Assembly: GCF_009937995.1 (NCBI RefSeq)
Contig: NZ_AP021881.1
Coordinates: 372,001-436,000, forward strand
Direction of reading: 5' to 3'
DNA length: 64,000 bases
Source of the DNA: Sulfuriferula nivalis
Lineage (GTDB): Bacteria > Pseudomonadota > Gammaproteobacteria > Burkholderiales > Sulfuriferulaceae
The notes under the pieces were generated by a model. That model did not search any database and was not told the DNA's origin. It was given only the letters and a program-made list of their open reading frames with translations. The translations under genes and the position numbers were made by a program. Positions 32,799 to 43,444 of this stretch are shown here, in pieces; the stretch's first letter is position 1, and the number at the start of each line of letters is the position of its first letter.

Positions 32799-33176
32799 AT
32801 GGCCACAATTACTTTTAGTTCTCCCCTGATGGAAAAAGACCTTACGGTTTACGCCGTAGCTGGGGAAACTGCACACAGCGTGCTCAAGCTTGCCAAGAAA
32901 AACAAGATACCTTTGCCATTTGAATGTGAAGACGGCGAATGTGGTTCTTGCGTGATCAAGGTGACTTCACTGGAAGATAAGCCACGCATGAGTCAGGCGC
33001 TGACTGAAAAAGAGCGTCATACACTGGTAGCAGAAGGTTTGATTACCAAGCAGGAATTGAAGGATGCAGAAGTGGCAGATATGCCGCCTGCTTATCGACT
33101 GGCTTGCCAGTTTATCCCTCGCGATGAAGATATTCTGGTGCGCTTTAGCGGCGAACCAGGTGTTGGCATCAGCTAG
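32799..33176 (+). CDS. [2Fe-2S] ferredoxin downstream of nifK
   Basis: A 125-residue ferredoxin with ligands in F-E-C-E-D-G-E-C-G-S-C and R-L-A-C-Q-F. An insertion of about 35 helical residues, K-x-R-H-T-L-V-A-E-G-L-I-T-K-Q-E-L, lies between the third and fourth cysteines. Position directly after nifHDK suggests that it donates electrons to NifH or helps assembly. GGAAAAG precedes ATG 32799. Confidence 0.88.
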   Translation: MATITFSSPLMEKDLTVYAVAGETAHSVLKLAKKNKIPLPFECEDGECGSCVIKVTSLEDKPRMSQALTEKERHTLVAEGLITKQELKDAEVADMPPAYRLACQFIPRDEDILVRFSGEPGVGIS

Positions 33177-33202
33177 CAGCAAAGTTACAAGGGGTGAAAG
33201 CT

Positions 33203-33547
33203 ATGGGAAACGTAAGCTTTATAGGCATGAAATTGCCGGATCGGGTAAGGGTAGATGTGCACCGTGAAGCGGGGCGTAACTTACTTGATGTAGCAATGGA
33301 ACATAGCATTCCACTTCCTTGTGATTGTATGCGTGGCAATTGCGGCGCATGTGCCGTTAAGGTGGCGTCATTATGTGGCAAAACTAACATGATCCGGCTC
33401 AGCGACAAGGAACGTTATCTGTTGCTGACTGCTGGCAAGATTTCCCAGATGCAGTATGACGCAGCATCATTACCAGACCATCCACCGTTGTGGCGACTGG
33501 CCTGTGAGTATCAGGTAGCAGACGAAAAAATCATGGTGGCTTTTTAG
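33203..33547 (+). CDS. [2Fe-2S] ferredoxin, second of pair
   Basis: A 114-residue ferredoxin with ligands in C-D-C-M-R-G-N-C-G-A-C and R-L-A-C-E-Y. Like the preceding one it has a helical insertion before the fourth cysteine (S-D-K-E-R-Y-L-L-L-T-A-G-K-I). ATG 33203 follows AAGGGG; the GTG at 33194 is too close to the Shine-Dalgarno. It sits between the first ferredoxin and nifE. Confidence 0.85.
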   Translation: MGNVSFIGMKLPDRVRVDVHREAGRNLLDVAMEHSIPLPCDCMRGNCGACAVKVASLCGKTNMIRLSDKERYLLLTAGKISQMQYDAASLPDHPPLWRLACEYQVADEKIMVAF

Positions 33548-33572
33548 TAACCTAGTTGGGATGGGATAGAAA

Positions 33573-34958
33573 ATGTCGGCTAAACTTGCGGTGAAAGTAC
33601 AGGAAGTCCTCAACGAACCCGGTTGCGATGCTAACCAGGGCAAGTCCGAGAAGGAGCGCAAGAAAGGCTGTACCAAGCAGCTGGTGCCAGGTGCAGCAGC
33701 GGGTGGCTGCGCATTCGATGGTGCCAAGATTGCCCTGCAACCGCTGACCGACGTAGCCCATCTGGTGCATGGCCCCATTGCCTGCGAAGGCAATTCCTGG
33801 GATAACCGCAGCGCCAATTCATCCGGCTCCACGCTCTACCGTACCGGTTTCACCACCGACATTGGCGAACTTGACGTCATCTACGGCGGTGAGAAACGCC
33901 TGTATCGCTCTATCAAAGAAATCATCGAAAAATACGATCCGCCTGCTATATTCGTCTACCAGACTTGCGTTACTGCGCTGATCGGCGACGACATCGAGGC
34001 AGTATGCAAGGCGGCAGCACAGAAATTTGGCAAGCCGGTTATTCCTGTGGATGCACCCGGTTTCGTCGGTAATAAAAACCTCGGCAACAAACTCGGCGGC
34101 GAAGCGCTGCTGGATTATGTCATCGGCACTGCTGAGCCAGAGTACACCACACCTTACGACATTAATATCATCGGCGAATATAACCTGTCCGGCGAGCTGT
34201 GGCAGATCAAGCCGCTGTTGGACGAGCTCGGCATCCGCTTGCTGGCTTGTATCAGCGGCGATGCCAAATACAAGGAAGTCGCTTATTCGCATCGCGCCAA
34301 GGCAGCGATGATGGTGTGTTCAAAAGCGATGATCAACATCGCGCGCAAGATGGAAGAGCGTTACAACATTCCTTACTTCGAAGGTTCATTCTATGGCGTG
34401 TCCGACATGTCGGATTCACTGCGTCAGATTTCCGGCCTGCTGGTGCGCCAGGGTGCGCCAGCTGAATTGCTGGATCGCACCGAAGCGCTGATCAAGCGCG
34501 AGGAAGCGCGCGCCTGGGAACGCATGAAATCCTACACGCCGCGTCTGCAGGACAAGCGTGTGCTATTGATTACCGGCGGTGTGAAGTCCTGGTCAGTAGT
34601 GGCTGCCTTGCAGGAAGTCGGTATGGACGTGGTCGGTACCAGTACCAAAAAATCCACGGTTGAAGATAAGGAAAAGATCAAGGGCATGATGGCCGACGAC
34701 GCGCATGCAGTCGACGATATGACGCCCCGTGAGCTGTACAAATTGCTCAAGGACTCACGTGCCGACATTATGCTGTCGGGTGGCCGTTCGCAGTTCCTCG
34801 CGCTCAAGGCAAAGATGCCCTGGCTGGACATCAATCAGGAACGTCATTACGCCTACGCTGGTTACGAAGGTATGGTCGAGCTGGTCAAGCAGATTGACAA
34901 GTCGTTGTATAACCCGGTCTGGCAGCAAGTGCGCATTCCCGCGCCTTGGGAGGTGTGA
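33573..34958 (+). CDS. nifE: NifE, FeMo-co scaffold alpha-like subunit
   Basis: A 461-residue paralog of NifD that forms the NifEN scaffold where the NifB product is turned into FeMo-co. Conserved cysteines are found in G-G-C-A-F-D-G-A, I-A-C-E-G-N-S-W and Y-Q-T-C-V-T-A-L, and the family T-S-T-K-K-S-T motif is near residue 353. The first 35 residues include the C-T-K-Q-L-V-P-G-A-A region. One base separates it from nifN. Confidence 0.96.
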   Translation: MSAKLAVKVQEVLNEPGCDANQGKSEKERKKGCTKQLVPGAAAGGCAFDGAKIALQPLTDVAHLVHGPIACEGNSWDNRSANSSGSTLYRTGFTTDIGELDVIYGGEKRLYRSIKEIIEKYDPPAIFVYQTCVTALIGDDIEAVCKAAAQKFGKPVIPVDAPGFVGNKNLGNKLGGEALLDYVIGTAEPEYTTPYDINIIGEYNLSGELWQIKPLLDELGIRLLACISGDAKYKEVAYSHRAKAAMMVCSKAMINIARKMEERYNIPYFEGSFYGVSDMSDSLRQISGLLVRQGAPAELLDRTEALIKREEARAWERMKSYTPRLQDKRVLLITGGVKSWSVVAALQEVGMDVVGTSTKKSTVEDKEKIKGMMADDAHAVDDMTPRELYKLLKDSRADIMLSGGRSQFLALKAKMPWLDINQERHYAYAGYEGMVELVKQIDKSLYNPVWQQVRIPAPWEV

Positions 34959-34959
34959 C

Positions 34960-36351
34960 ATGGCTAACGTCGTCGAATCGAAAAAATCCTGCACAGTTAA
35001 TCCGCTCAAAATGAGCCAACCGCTGGGCGCCAGCTACGCCTACATGGGTATGAATAACTGCATGCCGATGATGCACGGCTCACAAGGCTGTACTGCATTT
35101 GGTCTGGTGCTGATGGTGCGCCATTTCCGTGAAGCCATACCGTTGCAAACCACGGCGATGAATGAAGCCACGACCATATTGGGCGGCATGGACAATATCG
35201 AAAAAGCCATCGTCAATATCAAAACGCGTGCTAAACCGGACCTGATAGGCATCTGCTCGACCGGGCTGACCGAAACCAAGGGTGAAGACGTGGCGGGTGA
35301 TCTTAAACTTATTCGTGCCAAACACCCCGAGTTGGGCGCGACCGAAGTGGTGTACGTATCGACACCAGATTATGTCGGCGCATTTCAGGATGGCTGGGCT
35401 AAAGCCGTGCAAGCCATGATAGTGGCGCTGGCCGTGCCTGCAACCGAGCGCAACGACAAGCAGATCAATGTGCTGGCAGGCTGTCATCTGACACCGGGCG
35501 ATATCGAAGAACTGCGCGAAATTATCGAATCCTTTGGCCTCAGTGCGATCGTCATGCCTGATCTGTCCGGTTCGCTGGATGGCCATATCCCTGAAGAATT
35601 TAGCCCAAGCACGCTGGGCGGTACCACGCTGGCAGAAGTACGCAGCATGGGTGCATCAGCGTTCACCATTGCCATAGGTGAGCAAATGCGCGCCAGTGCC
35701 GAGGCGCTGGAATCCATCACGGGTGTCGGCTTCGAGTTGTTTGACCGGCTGACCGGGCTGGAACCTAATGATCGTTTGCTGAAAACGCTGTCACGCATAT
35801 CCGGGCTGCCGATACCGATGAAATTCCGCCGTCAGCGCAGCCAATTACTCGATGCCATGCTGGACGGGCATTTCTATTTCGGTGGCAAGAAAGTTGCCAT
35901 CGGTGCCGAGCCTGATTTGCTATGGGCGACTGCCAGCTGGCTGGCTGAAATGGGTTGCGAACTGACTGTGCTGGTGACTACCACCAAATCACCAATACTG
36001 AGCCAATTGCCTGTTGAGGAAGTGCTGATCGGTGATCTGGAAGATCTGGAACTGCGTGCCAAAGGCTGCGACATGCTGATTACCCATTCACATGGACGTC
36101 AGGCAGCCGAGCGGCTGGATATTCCTTTTTTCCGCATGGGCATCCCGATGTTCGACCGTCTTGGCGGCGCACACAGGTTATCAATAGGCTATCGCGGCAC
36201 GCGTGGACTGGTGTTCGAGCTGAGCAATATGTTCCTGGCGGCAAAACGTGAAAATCATCCGGACAGCTGGCCATTACCTGCTGCAGAACCGGCGAAGGCG
36301 GTGGTTCCCGTAGCTGGCAGTGCTGAACCCGTTGCTGAACTGGTTCATTGA
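34960..36351 (+). CDS. nifN: NifN, FeMo-co scaffold beta-like subunit
   Basis: A 463-residue paralog of NifK and partner of NifE. Conserved features are K-S-C-T-V-N-P-L-K-M-S-Q-P-L-G-A near the N-terminus, H-G-S-Q-G-C-T-A-F and I-C-S-T-G-L-T-E-T. ATG 34960 follows GGGAGG; the frame is open further up within nifE but that is a shadow. A 35-residue Ala/Val/Pro-rich tail follows the conserved end. Confidence 0.96.
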   Translation: MANVVESKKSCTVNPLKMSQPLGASYAYMGMNNCMPMMHGSQGCTAFGLVLMVRHFREAIPLQTTAMNEATTILGGMDNIEKAIVNIKTRAKPDLIGICSTGLTETKGEDVAGDLKLIRAKHPELGATEVVYVSTPDYVGAFQDGWAKAVQAMIVALAVPATERNDKQINVLAGCHLTPGDIEELREIIESFGLSAIVMPDLSGSLDGHIPEEFSPSTLGGTTLAEVRSMGASAFTIAIGEQMRASAEALESITGVGFELFDRLTGLEPNDRLLKTLSRISGLPIPMKFRRQRSQLLDAMLDGHFYFGGKKVAIGAEPDLLWATASWLAEMGCELTVLVTTTKSPILSQLPVEEVLIGDLEDLELRAKGCDMLITHSHGRQAAERLDIPFFRMGIPMFDRLGGAHRLSIGYRGTRGLVFELSNMFLAAKRENHPDSWPLPAAEPAKAVVPVAGSAEPVAELVH

Positions 36352-36378
36352 TTCATTAATATTGAAAAGGAGTCATCC

Positions 36379-36789
36379 ATGAAAGTCGCATTTGCTACAC
36401 AAGACATGCAGCGCGTCGACGCCCACTTTGGCTGGGCAAAGAATATAGCGGTCTACGATGTCAGAGCCGATGGTTATGATTTTGTTGAATCGTTTACTTT
36501 TGAGGGTGACCTGAAAGAAGACGGTGACGAAGACAAACTGGCGCCGAAGCTGGCTGCGATTATGGATTGTGCCATTCTTTATGTCGCCGCTATTGGTGGC
36601 TCGGGTGCGGCGCGCGTGGTCGCCAGCAAGATACATCCGATCAAAGTGCCACAACCAGAAGCCATTATGGACATACTGGAAAAGTTACAAGAAGTTGTAA
36701 AAGGGACGCCGCCACCATGGCTGCGTAAAGCACTGCTCAAGGATCAGGAGCGGGTAATGGATTTTGAAGACGAGGTGGAAAATGACTGA
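36379..36789 (+). CDS. nifX: NifX
   Basis: A 136-residue NifX protein, which carries FeMo-co precursors between NifB and NifEN. Family features are [17 protein letters not shown] at the start, [15 protein letters not shown] in the middle and G-T-P-P-P-W-L near the end. It overlaps the next gene by eight bases. Confidence 0.95.
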   Translation: MKVAFATQDMQRVDAHFGWAKNIAVYDVRADGYDFVESFTFEGDLKEDGDEDKLAPKLAAIMDCAILYVAAIGGSGAARVVASKIHPIKVPQPEAIMDILEKLQEVVKGTPPPWLRKALLKDQERVMDFEDEVEND

Positions 36790-37255
36790 AGCCGCAATGA
36801 TAGAAGCTGTAGTGTCACCGATGAGTTCGGGTTTTGTGCAGGAGCTTGTGAAGCAATGGCGGGCACAGGATACCAATGGTGTATGGGAAGGAAAGTCCGA
36901 TGAAACATTATTGGCACCTTACATTATTACCAAAGAACAGCGTCGGGAGATGCCTATTATTGGTGATCCTGATCCGGAGACTTTATGGCGTCTGGAGCTG
37001 TTTTATAACGCGGTCGGACTGTCTATAGAACGTCGTAGCGGCGTTATGGTTTCTCCCATGATGAAAATGTCGCATGAGGGTTTTGGTCGTCTGGTGTTGA
37101 TGGCAGGCCGCTTGATAGTCGTCAACAAACAGTTGCGTGACGTGCATAGATTCGGCTTCGTGAGCATGGAAAGTCTGGCAGAAGAAGGCGAGAAATTTGT
37201 GACTTCTGGCCTGGACATGATTAATCAGTTCCCTGCTGTGGCGAAATACGGTTAG
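36782..37255 (+). CDS. NifX-associated nitrogen fixation protein (DUF269)
   Basis: A 157-residue protein of the DUF269 family that regularly follows nifX. It has [13 protein letters not shown] at the start and [19 protein letters not shown] in the second half. The function is not settled, though it is part of the FeMo-co biosynthesis gene set. ATG 36782 overlaps the nifX end. Confidence 0.92.
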   Translation: MTEAAMIEAVVSPMSSGFVQELVKQWRAQDTNGVWEGKSDETLLAPYIITKEQRREMPIIGDPDPETLWRLELFYNAVGLSIERRSGVMVSPMMKMSHEGFGRLVLMAGRLIVVNKQLRDVHRFGFVSMESLAEEGEKFVTSGLDMINQFPAVAKYG

Positions 37256-37264
37256 GAGCTCGAC

Positions 37265-37462
37265 ATGGAAGACCTCGACACGATCAAAGCTAAGGTTAAA
37301 AAACTTAACCAGCAGGCGACTGCGCTGAAAATGGATTTGCACGACCTGTCGGAAGACTTGCCAACCGGGTGGGAGCGCATCATGGAAGTCGCGCAAAAGG
37401 CGTATGACGCCCATGCAGCGCTGATTGAAGCTCGTAAAGCGTTAAGTGCAGCTGGTGGCTGA
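37265..37462 (+). CDS. CCE_0567-family (DUF683) protein
   Basis: A 65-residue protein of two helices (I-K-A-K-V-K-K-L-N-Q-Q-A and I-M-E-V-A-Q-K-A-Y-D-A-H) joined by D-L-P-T-G-W-E. The CCE_0567/DUF683 group is always near nifX and DUF269 genes; a cyanobacterial member binds metal. It is nine bases after the DUF269 gene with AGGAG upstream. Confidence 0.9.
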   Translation: MEDLDTIKAKVKKLNQQATALKMDLHDLSEDLPTGWERIMEVAQKAYDAHAALIEARKALSAAGG

Positions 37463-37479
37463 TTTTAAGGAGAAATGTC

Positions 37480-37794
37480 ATGGCCTCTTTTAGTATTACC
37501 TTGCCTAGTGGTGAGATTTGGACACCGAATTTTGTTGCTGAACTCAACCAGGAGAAATGTATAGGTTGCGGTCGTTGCTTCAAGGTTTGTTCGCGTGATG
37601 TGCTGCAACTGGTGGGCATTAACGAGGATGGTGAAGTGATAGCACTGGCGTCAGATGAAGACGACGATGATGACGAGGAATACGAAAAAAAGGTCATGAC
37701 CATAGCCCATCAGGAAAACTGTATCGGCTGCGAGGCGTGTTCCAAGATTTGCCCGAAAAAATGTTATACCCACAGCCCGTTACCGGCTGAGTGA
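37480..37794 (+). CDS. fdxB: Nif-specific ferredoxin III (2[4Fe-4S], FdxB)
   Basis: A 104-residue two-cluster ferredoxin. Cysteines are C-I-G-C-G-R-C-F-K-V-C and C-I-G-C-E-A-C-S-K-I-C. Between the two lies a very acidic insert (D/E run at about residues 53-69), typical of FdxB. It probably gives electrons to nitrogenase or to FeMo-co assembly. Confidence 0.94.
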   Translation: MASFSITLPSGEIWTPNFVAELNQEKCIGCGRCFKVCSRDVLQLVGINEDGEVIALASDEDDDDDEEYEKKVMTIAHQENCIGCEACSKICPKKCYTHSPLPAE

Positions 37795-37810
37795 ATTTCA
37801 GGAGAAAAGC

Positions 37811-38437
37811 ATGAATACGAACATACAGGCAGTGAGTTATGACTGGTTGATGGCGCATGCCAGAAGTCCCGAAGATGGCATGACCATGGCGTTTGCCGGG
37901 GTGATACAGTCCGCAGGCAAGGGCGAGATTCAGCCCCCGAATCTTGGCATGGGCTTGTCGGTGAATAAATTTATCGAATTGCTGGATCAATATTTCCCCG
38001 GTGCAAGTCCTGAAATGTGTGATGTCAGCGATAAAGCTGAGAGTGCGGATTGTCTGCCTTTTCGTATGGATGAATTTCAGGATCTGGTGGAGCTGTTGCT
38101 GGAGCATCGTAGCAATGACAGTGAGCAAACTGAATGGCTAGCGTACGCTTTTGCCAGTGGCTGTATGGGTAAGGATCATCTATATGCAGATATGGGATTG
38201 CCGGGACGGCCAGCTGTATCTGCATTGCTGGAATTTCATTTTACTGCGCTGTTTCTGAAGAACGAGGGCAGGAAAATGAAATGGAAAAAATTCCTCTATA
38301 AACAATTATGTGATCGAGCTGAAATTAAGGCTTGCCCAGCGCCTAGTTGCAGTGTGTGCGACGAGTATCGTAATTGTTTTGGGACTGAGGATAGCGCTGT
38401 GAAGGTGCAGCCAGATGTTGTGGTTACAGTTGCTTAG
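37811..38437 (+). CDS. nifQ: NifQ, molybdenum donor for FeMo-co
   Basis: A 208-residue NifQ. The C-terminal C-x4-C-x2-C-x5-C motif, visible as C-P-A-P-S-C-S-V-C-D-E-Y-R-N-C-F-G, binds an Fe-S or Mo-Fe-S cluster that delivers molybdenum to NifEN. M-K-W-K-K-F-L-Y-K-Q-L-C is also family-typical. It is the last structural nif gene of the long plus-strand operon. Confidence 0.94.
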   Translation: MNTNIQAVSYDWLMAHARSPEDGMTMAFAGVIQSAGKGEIQPPNLGMGLSVNKFIELLDQYFPGASPEMCDVSDKAESADCLPFRMDEFQDLVELLLEHRSNDSEQTEWLAYAFASGCMGKDHLYADMGLPGRPAVSALLEFHFTALFLKNEGRKMKWKKFLYKQLCDRAEIKACPAPSCSVCDEYRNCFGTEDSAVKVQPDVVVTVA

Positions 38438-38527
38438 TGTTGATTAACAACCAGCGATGAAGCGCGAGTCTGCATGATTAAACGGCAGGTTGTATATGAC
38501 CAGCACCCAAACACGGCTACCTGGATC

Positions 38528-38998
38528 ATGTCCCGTACCAGTCAATATGCAATTCAGGCGCTGACCTTTATGGCGATACAGCCATTTGGGACTTTGGTGA
38601 CTGTGTATGATATTGCGAGTCAGCTTAATGTGCCGGCGGCATATCTTGCAAAGATTATGCAGTCTTTGAACAAGGCGAAGTTTTTATCAACGCAACGCGG
38701 TCGTCATGGTGGAATTTACCTGCATGCAGGTGCAGAAACGGTGGGGTTGCTGGAGATACTTGCTTATACCGAGCGTGGCTCGCTAGTGCATGATTGTTTA
38801 CTGGGGCTGAAAACTTGCAGTGATGAAACAGCTTGCCCGATACATAGTACATGGCAACCGATCAAGCAAGCTATTATAGATTTGCTGGAGGAATGTACTT
38901 TGCAGCGGTTGGCAGAGGATGTACGGAGTGGTCGTTATCGGCTGGCAGATTTGCCGCAGGAGTTAATTGCGTCAAGGTTGTCACTTGGGACAGTTTGA
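38528..38998 (+). CDS. Rrf2-family transcriptional regulator
   Basis: A 156-residue Rrf2 protein with a winged HTH (S-R-T-S-Q-Y-A-I-Q-A-L, then L-N-V-P-A-A-Y-L-A-K-I-M-Q) and three cysteines in H-D-C-L-L-G-L-K-T-C and E-T-A-C-P-I-H, the pattern that holds an Fe-S cluster in IscR/NsrR-type sensors. It may report Fe-S, O2 or NO state to the nif genes. The frame is open to 38474; M19 at 38528 gives the normal family N-terminus. Confidence 0.88.
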   Translation: MSRTSQYAIQALTFMAIQPFGTLVTVYDIASQLNVPAAYLAKIMQSLNKAKFLSTQRGRHGGIYLHAGAETVGLLEILAYTERGSLVHDCLLGLKTCSDETACPIHSTWQPIKQAIIDLLEECTLQRLAEDVRSGRYRLADLPQELIASRLSLGTV

Positions 38999-39145
38999 TT
39001 TGCAGCATGTATGTTTAAAGCTTAAATATTGTTGCAGTCGTTATGTAGTTAAAAGTAATATCGCTTATGAGTCAGCAATGCATGGTGATAGCAGGAGATT
39101 TTGGCGGCAGGGTGTTTGAGTGTGTGGATTCGATGTGGAGGCAAT

Positions 39146-39499
39146 ATGCAATCTAACTTGAAAGTCGATTTTTCAGCGGATATGGGGATCAATGCGATAT
39201 CGATCATCCCAACGCGTTTTGAATATTTTGAGGAACCTTCTGCGTATGCAGAAAAAGTACTGGGTTACGATCAGAGTGGGCGTTGCTGTTATTACCAGCA
39301 TGCCTACACGATTACGCGTGATGTGCTGGATGACGACGATAACTTTTACGAGGAAGCGACCTATCACGAAATGTTGACGGCCTGGTTGCTGGATAGTGGG
39401 CAATGGCTGAGTCGCACGACTAGTCGTAATGATACGGTGCAGAGCTGTAATTCAGTTATGTCGCCACGTTATGAATTGATACAGAGTAGACCGAGATAA
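39146..39499 (+). CDS. Unknown protein upstream of modE
   Basis: A 117-residue acidic protein without known family. It contains R-F-E-Y-F-E-E-P-S-A-Y-A, C-C-Y-Y-Q-H-A-Y-T and a D-D-D-D-N-F-Y-E-E stretch. GGAGG precedes ATG 39146. It lies 21 bases before modE and may be co-transcribed with the molybdate genes. Confidence 0.65.
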   Translation: MQSNLKVDFSADMGINAISIIPTRFEYFEEPSAYAEKVLGYDQSGRCCYYQHAYTITRDVLDDDDNFYEEATYHEMLTAWLLDSGQWLSRTTSRNDTVQSCNSVMSPRYELIQSRPR

Positions 39500-39520
39500 T
39501 CCACACATGAAAGGAAGCAG

Positions 39521-41103
<1,583 letters not shown>

Positions 41104-41137
41104 GTGTGGGTAGTTGTATATTTTGAAGGAACGAATC

Positions 41138-41566
41138 ATGAATGGAAGATATGCTGTAGTGGTAATGTTATTACTCACATTTTGCGGGTCTGCTAACGCC
41201 GATGAGCAGGATACCAGACAAAAAATAAGCATGCCTGAAGCGGTAAAAACCGACATGCTGAGTCGTATGCGTGATCATTTACTGGCTTTGCATGAAATTC
41301 AGGTGGCGATAGCGCATGGCGAGCTGGATAAAGCCAGCGATATCGCTGAGACACGTATAGGCGTAAGTTCTATGCAGCCACAAATGCAACAGGGCACTGC
41401 AGCTTACATGCCGCAGGCCATGCGTATGATGGGTATGGAGATGCATAAATCGGCCAGTCGCTTCGCCAGAACAGCGACGGAAGGTGATACGATACGGGCC
41501 TTGGACAGCTTGTCGACAGTGACTGAGCAGTGCGTCGCCTGCCATGCTGCCTATAAGCTTAATTAA
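41138..41566 (+). CDS. Cytochrome c'-like periplasmic haem protein
   Basis: A 142-residue protein with a signal peptide (M-L-L-L-T-F-C-G-S-A-N-A) and one haem motif, C-V-A-C-H, near the C-terminus (V-T-E-Q-C-V-A-C-H-A-A-Y). Helical content and the C-terminal haem site resemble the cytochrome c' fold, but this is methionine-rich (M-R-M-M-G-M-E-M-H). It is inserted between modA and modB, an unusual position. The role is unknown, maybe NO or metal binding. Confidence 0.75.
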   Translation: MNGRYAVVVMLLLTFCGSANADEQDTRQKISMPEAVKTDMLSRMRDHLLALHEIQVAIAHGELDKASDIAETRIGVSSMQPQMQQGTAAYMPQAMRMMGMEMHKSASRFARTATEGDTIRALDSLSTVTEQCVACHAAYKLN

Positions 41567-41601
41567 GCATATGCAATTTTTAAACGGAGTGGTAGATACC
41601 A

Positions 41602-42270
41602 GTGGAATCTGATTTTAGTGCTATCTGGCTAACCTTCAGGCTGGCGACGGTAACTACGCTGTTGCTGCTACTGATAGGTACGCCTATCGCATGGTGGCTG
41701 GCGCGGACACGATCATGGGTGAAAGGTCCGGTAGGTGCGATAGTCGCCCTGCCTATCGTGCTGCCGCCATCGGTGATAGGTTTCTACTTGCTGTTGGTGA
41801 TGGGTCCTAATGGGCCTGTTGGTCAATTCACTCAGGCGCTAGGTCTGGGCTTGCTGCCATTCACGTTCTGGGGATTGGTCGTTGGTTCCGTTTTTTACTC
41901 CATGCCATTCGTGGTGCAGCCGATACAAAATGCCTTTGAGGCCATAGGTGAACGCCCGCTGGAAGTGGCAGCGACGCTACGCGCATCGCCGCTTGATACT
42001 TTCTGGAGTGTGGTATTGCCGTTGGCCAGGCCAGGTTTCCTGACGGCGACCGTACTCGGTTTCGCCCATACCGTTGGGGAATTCGGTGTGGTGCTGATGA
42101 TAGGCGGCAATATTCCAGATAAAACACGAGTGGTGTCGGTGCAGATATATGATCATGTCGAAGCGCTGGAATACACTGAAGCCCATTGGCTGGCAGCGAT
42201 CATGGTGGCGTTCTCGTTCCTGGTATTGCTGCTGCTGTATCTGTTTAACCCCACGGGCAGGCGCAAATGA
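41602..42270 (+). CDS. modB: ModB, molybdate ABC transporter permease
   Basis: A 222-residue inner-membrane permease with about five transmembrane helices. The EAA loop ([11 protein letters not shown], then V-V-L-P-L-A-R-P-G) that contacts ModC is present. The start is GTG 41602. It overlaps modC by four bases (ATGA). Confidence 0.93.
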   Translation: MESDFSAIWLTFRLATVTTLLLLLIGTPIAWWLARTRSWVKGPVGAIVALPIVLPPSVIGFYLLLVMGPNGPVGQFTQALGLGLLPFTFWGLVVGSVFYSMPFVVQPIQNAFEAIGERPLEVAATLRASPLDTFWSVVLPLARPGFLTATVLGFAHTVGEFGVVLMIGGNIPDKTRVVSVQIYDHVEALEYTEAHWLAAIMVAFSFLVLLLLYLFNPTGRRK

Positions 42271-43361
42271 CGGCTACTATTTCAGCATCTGTACGCGCGC
42301 GATTCCGGCTGGATTATCCGGGATTTGCACTCGACGTTGATCTTGATTTGCCGGGTAAGGGAGTAACTGCGTTGTTCGGACATTCTGGTTCCGGCAAAAC
42401 CACATTGTTACGTGCAATTGCCGGGCTGGAACGCGTGCCGGGTGGCTATCTGGCAGTGAATGGCAACGTCTGGCAGGATGATGCACGCGGTGTTTTTCTG
42501 CCCACGCACTTGCGCCCACTGGGCTACGTGTTTCAGGAAGCCAGCCTGTTTGCACATCTGAATATCCGTCGTAATCTGGAATATGGCCTGAAACGCGTGG
42601 CCGAGCAGCACAGGAAAGTATCGCTGGCGCATGCGATAGAGTTGCTGGGTATCGGACATCTGCTGGAACGCATGCCTGACGCCTTGTCCGGTGGCGAACG
42701 TCAACGTGTCGGCATTGCCCGCGCACTGGCGGTGAGCCCGCAACTGTTGTTAATGGATGAGCCGCTGGCTGCACTGGATCTGAAACTCAAAGGCGAAATA
42801 CTGCCTTATCTGGAAAGACTGCACGACGAGCTGGATATTCCCGTGCTCTATGTCAGCCATTCACCAGATGAAGTCGCGAGATTGGCAGATCATCTGGTTT
42901 TGATGGAAAAGGGAAAAGTACTTGCCAGCGGCGGATTGACAGAATCATTGGCAAGGCTTGATTTGCCATTAAGTCAGCATGAAGATGCGGGCGTAGTGCT
43001 CGCGGGCACAATTACGGCGTGTGATACGCAATGGCATTTGAATTGTGTGAGTTTCGCTGGCGGCCAGTTATGGGTACGTGACAACGGCGCATCATTGCAG
43101 CAGAAGTTGCGCCTGCGCATCCTGGCGCGAGATGTTAGCCTGACCCTGACGCCACATACTGACAGCAGCATATTAAATGTCGTATCTGCCACAGTGATCG
43201 AACTGGGTGATGACCACCATCCAGCGCTCACACTGGTACGGCTGGACGCAGGCGGCACGCCATTACTGGCACGCCTCACCCGGCGTTCAGCGGCGTCACT
43301 TGATCTGTATCCGGGCCGAGCGGTGTGGGCACAAATCAAGTCAGTGGCACTTATTCAATAG
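42267..43361 (+). CDS. modC: ModC, molybdate ABC transporter ATPase
   Basis: A 364-residue ATPase. Walker [10 protein letters not shown], signature [10 protein letters not shown], Walker B L-L-L-M-D-E-P-L, and a C-terminal TOBE/Mop domain (about residues 290-360) that binds molybdate. It completes the modEA-cyt-BC group. Confidence 0.95.
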   Translation: MTATISASVRARFRLDYPGFALDVDLDLPGKGVTALFGHSGSGKTTLLRAIAGLERVPGGYLAVNGNVWQDDARGVFLPTHLRPLGYVFQEASLFAHLNIRRNLEYGLKRVAEQHRKVSLAHAIELLGIGHLLERMPDALSGGERQRVGIARALAVSPQLLLMDEPLAALDLKLKGEILPYLERLHDELDIPVLYVSHSPDEVARLADHLVLMEKGKVLASGGLTESLARLDLPLSQHEDAGVVLAGTITACDTQWHLNCVSFAGGQLWVRDNGASLQQKLRLRILARDVSLTLTPHTDSSILNVVSATVIELGDDHHPALTLVRLDAGGTPLLARLTRRSAASLDLYPGRAVWAQIKSVALIQ

Positions 43362-43444
43362 AGCTGCCAGCAATAGTTCGATATGAACTCATCATTCGAG
43401 GGTGGGTTTAACTAGTAGCGGGATGTATTAATTTTGGATGAGCT

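Noticed and set aside
34729-34959. N-terminal extension of NifN
   Set aside because: Overlaps nifE in another frame; ATG 34960 directly after nifE with GGGAGG is the family start.
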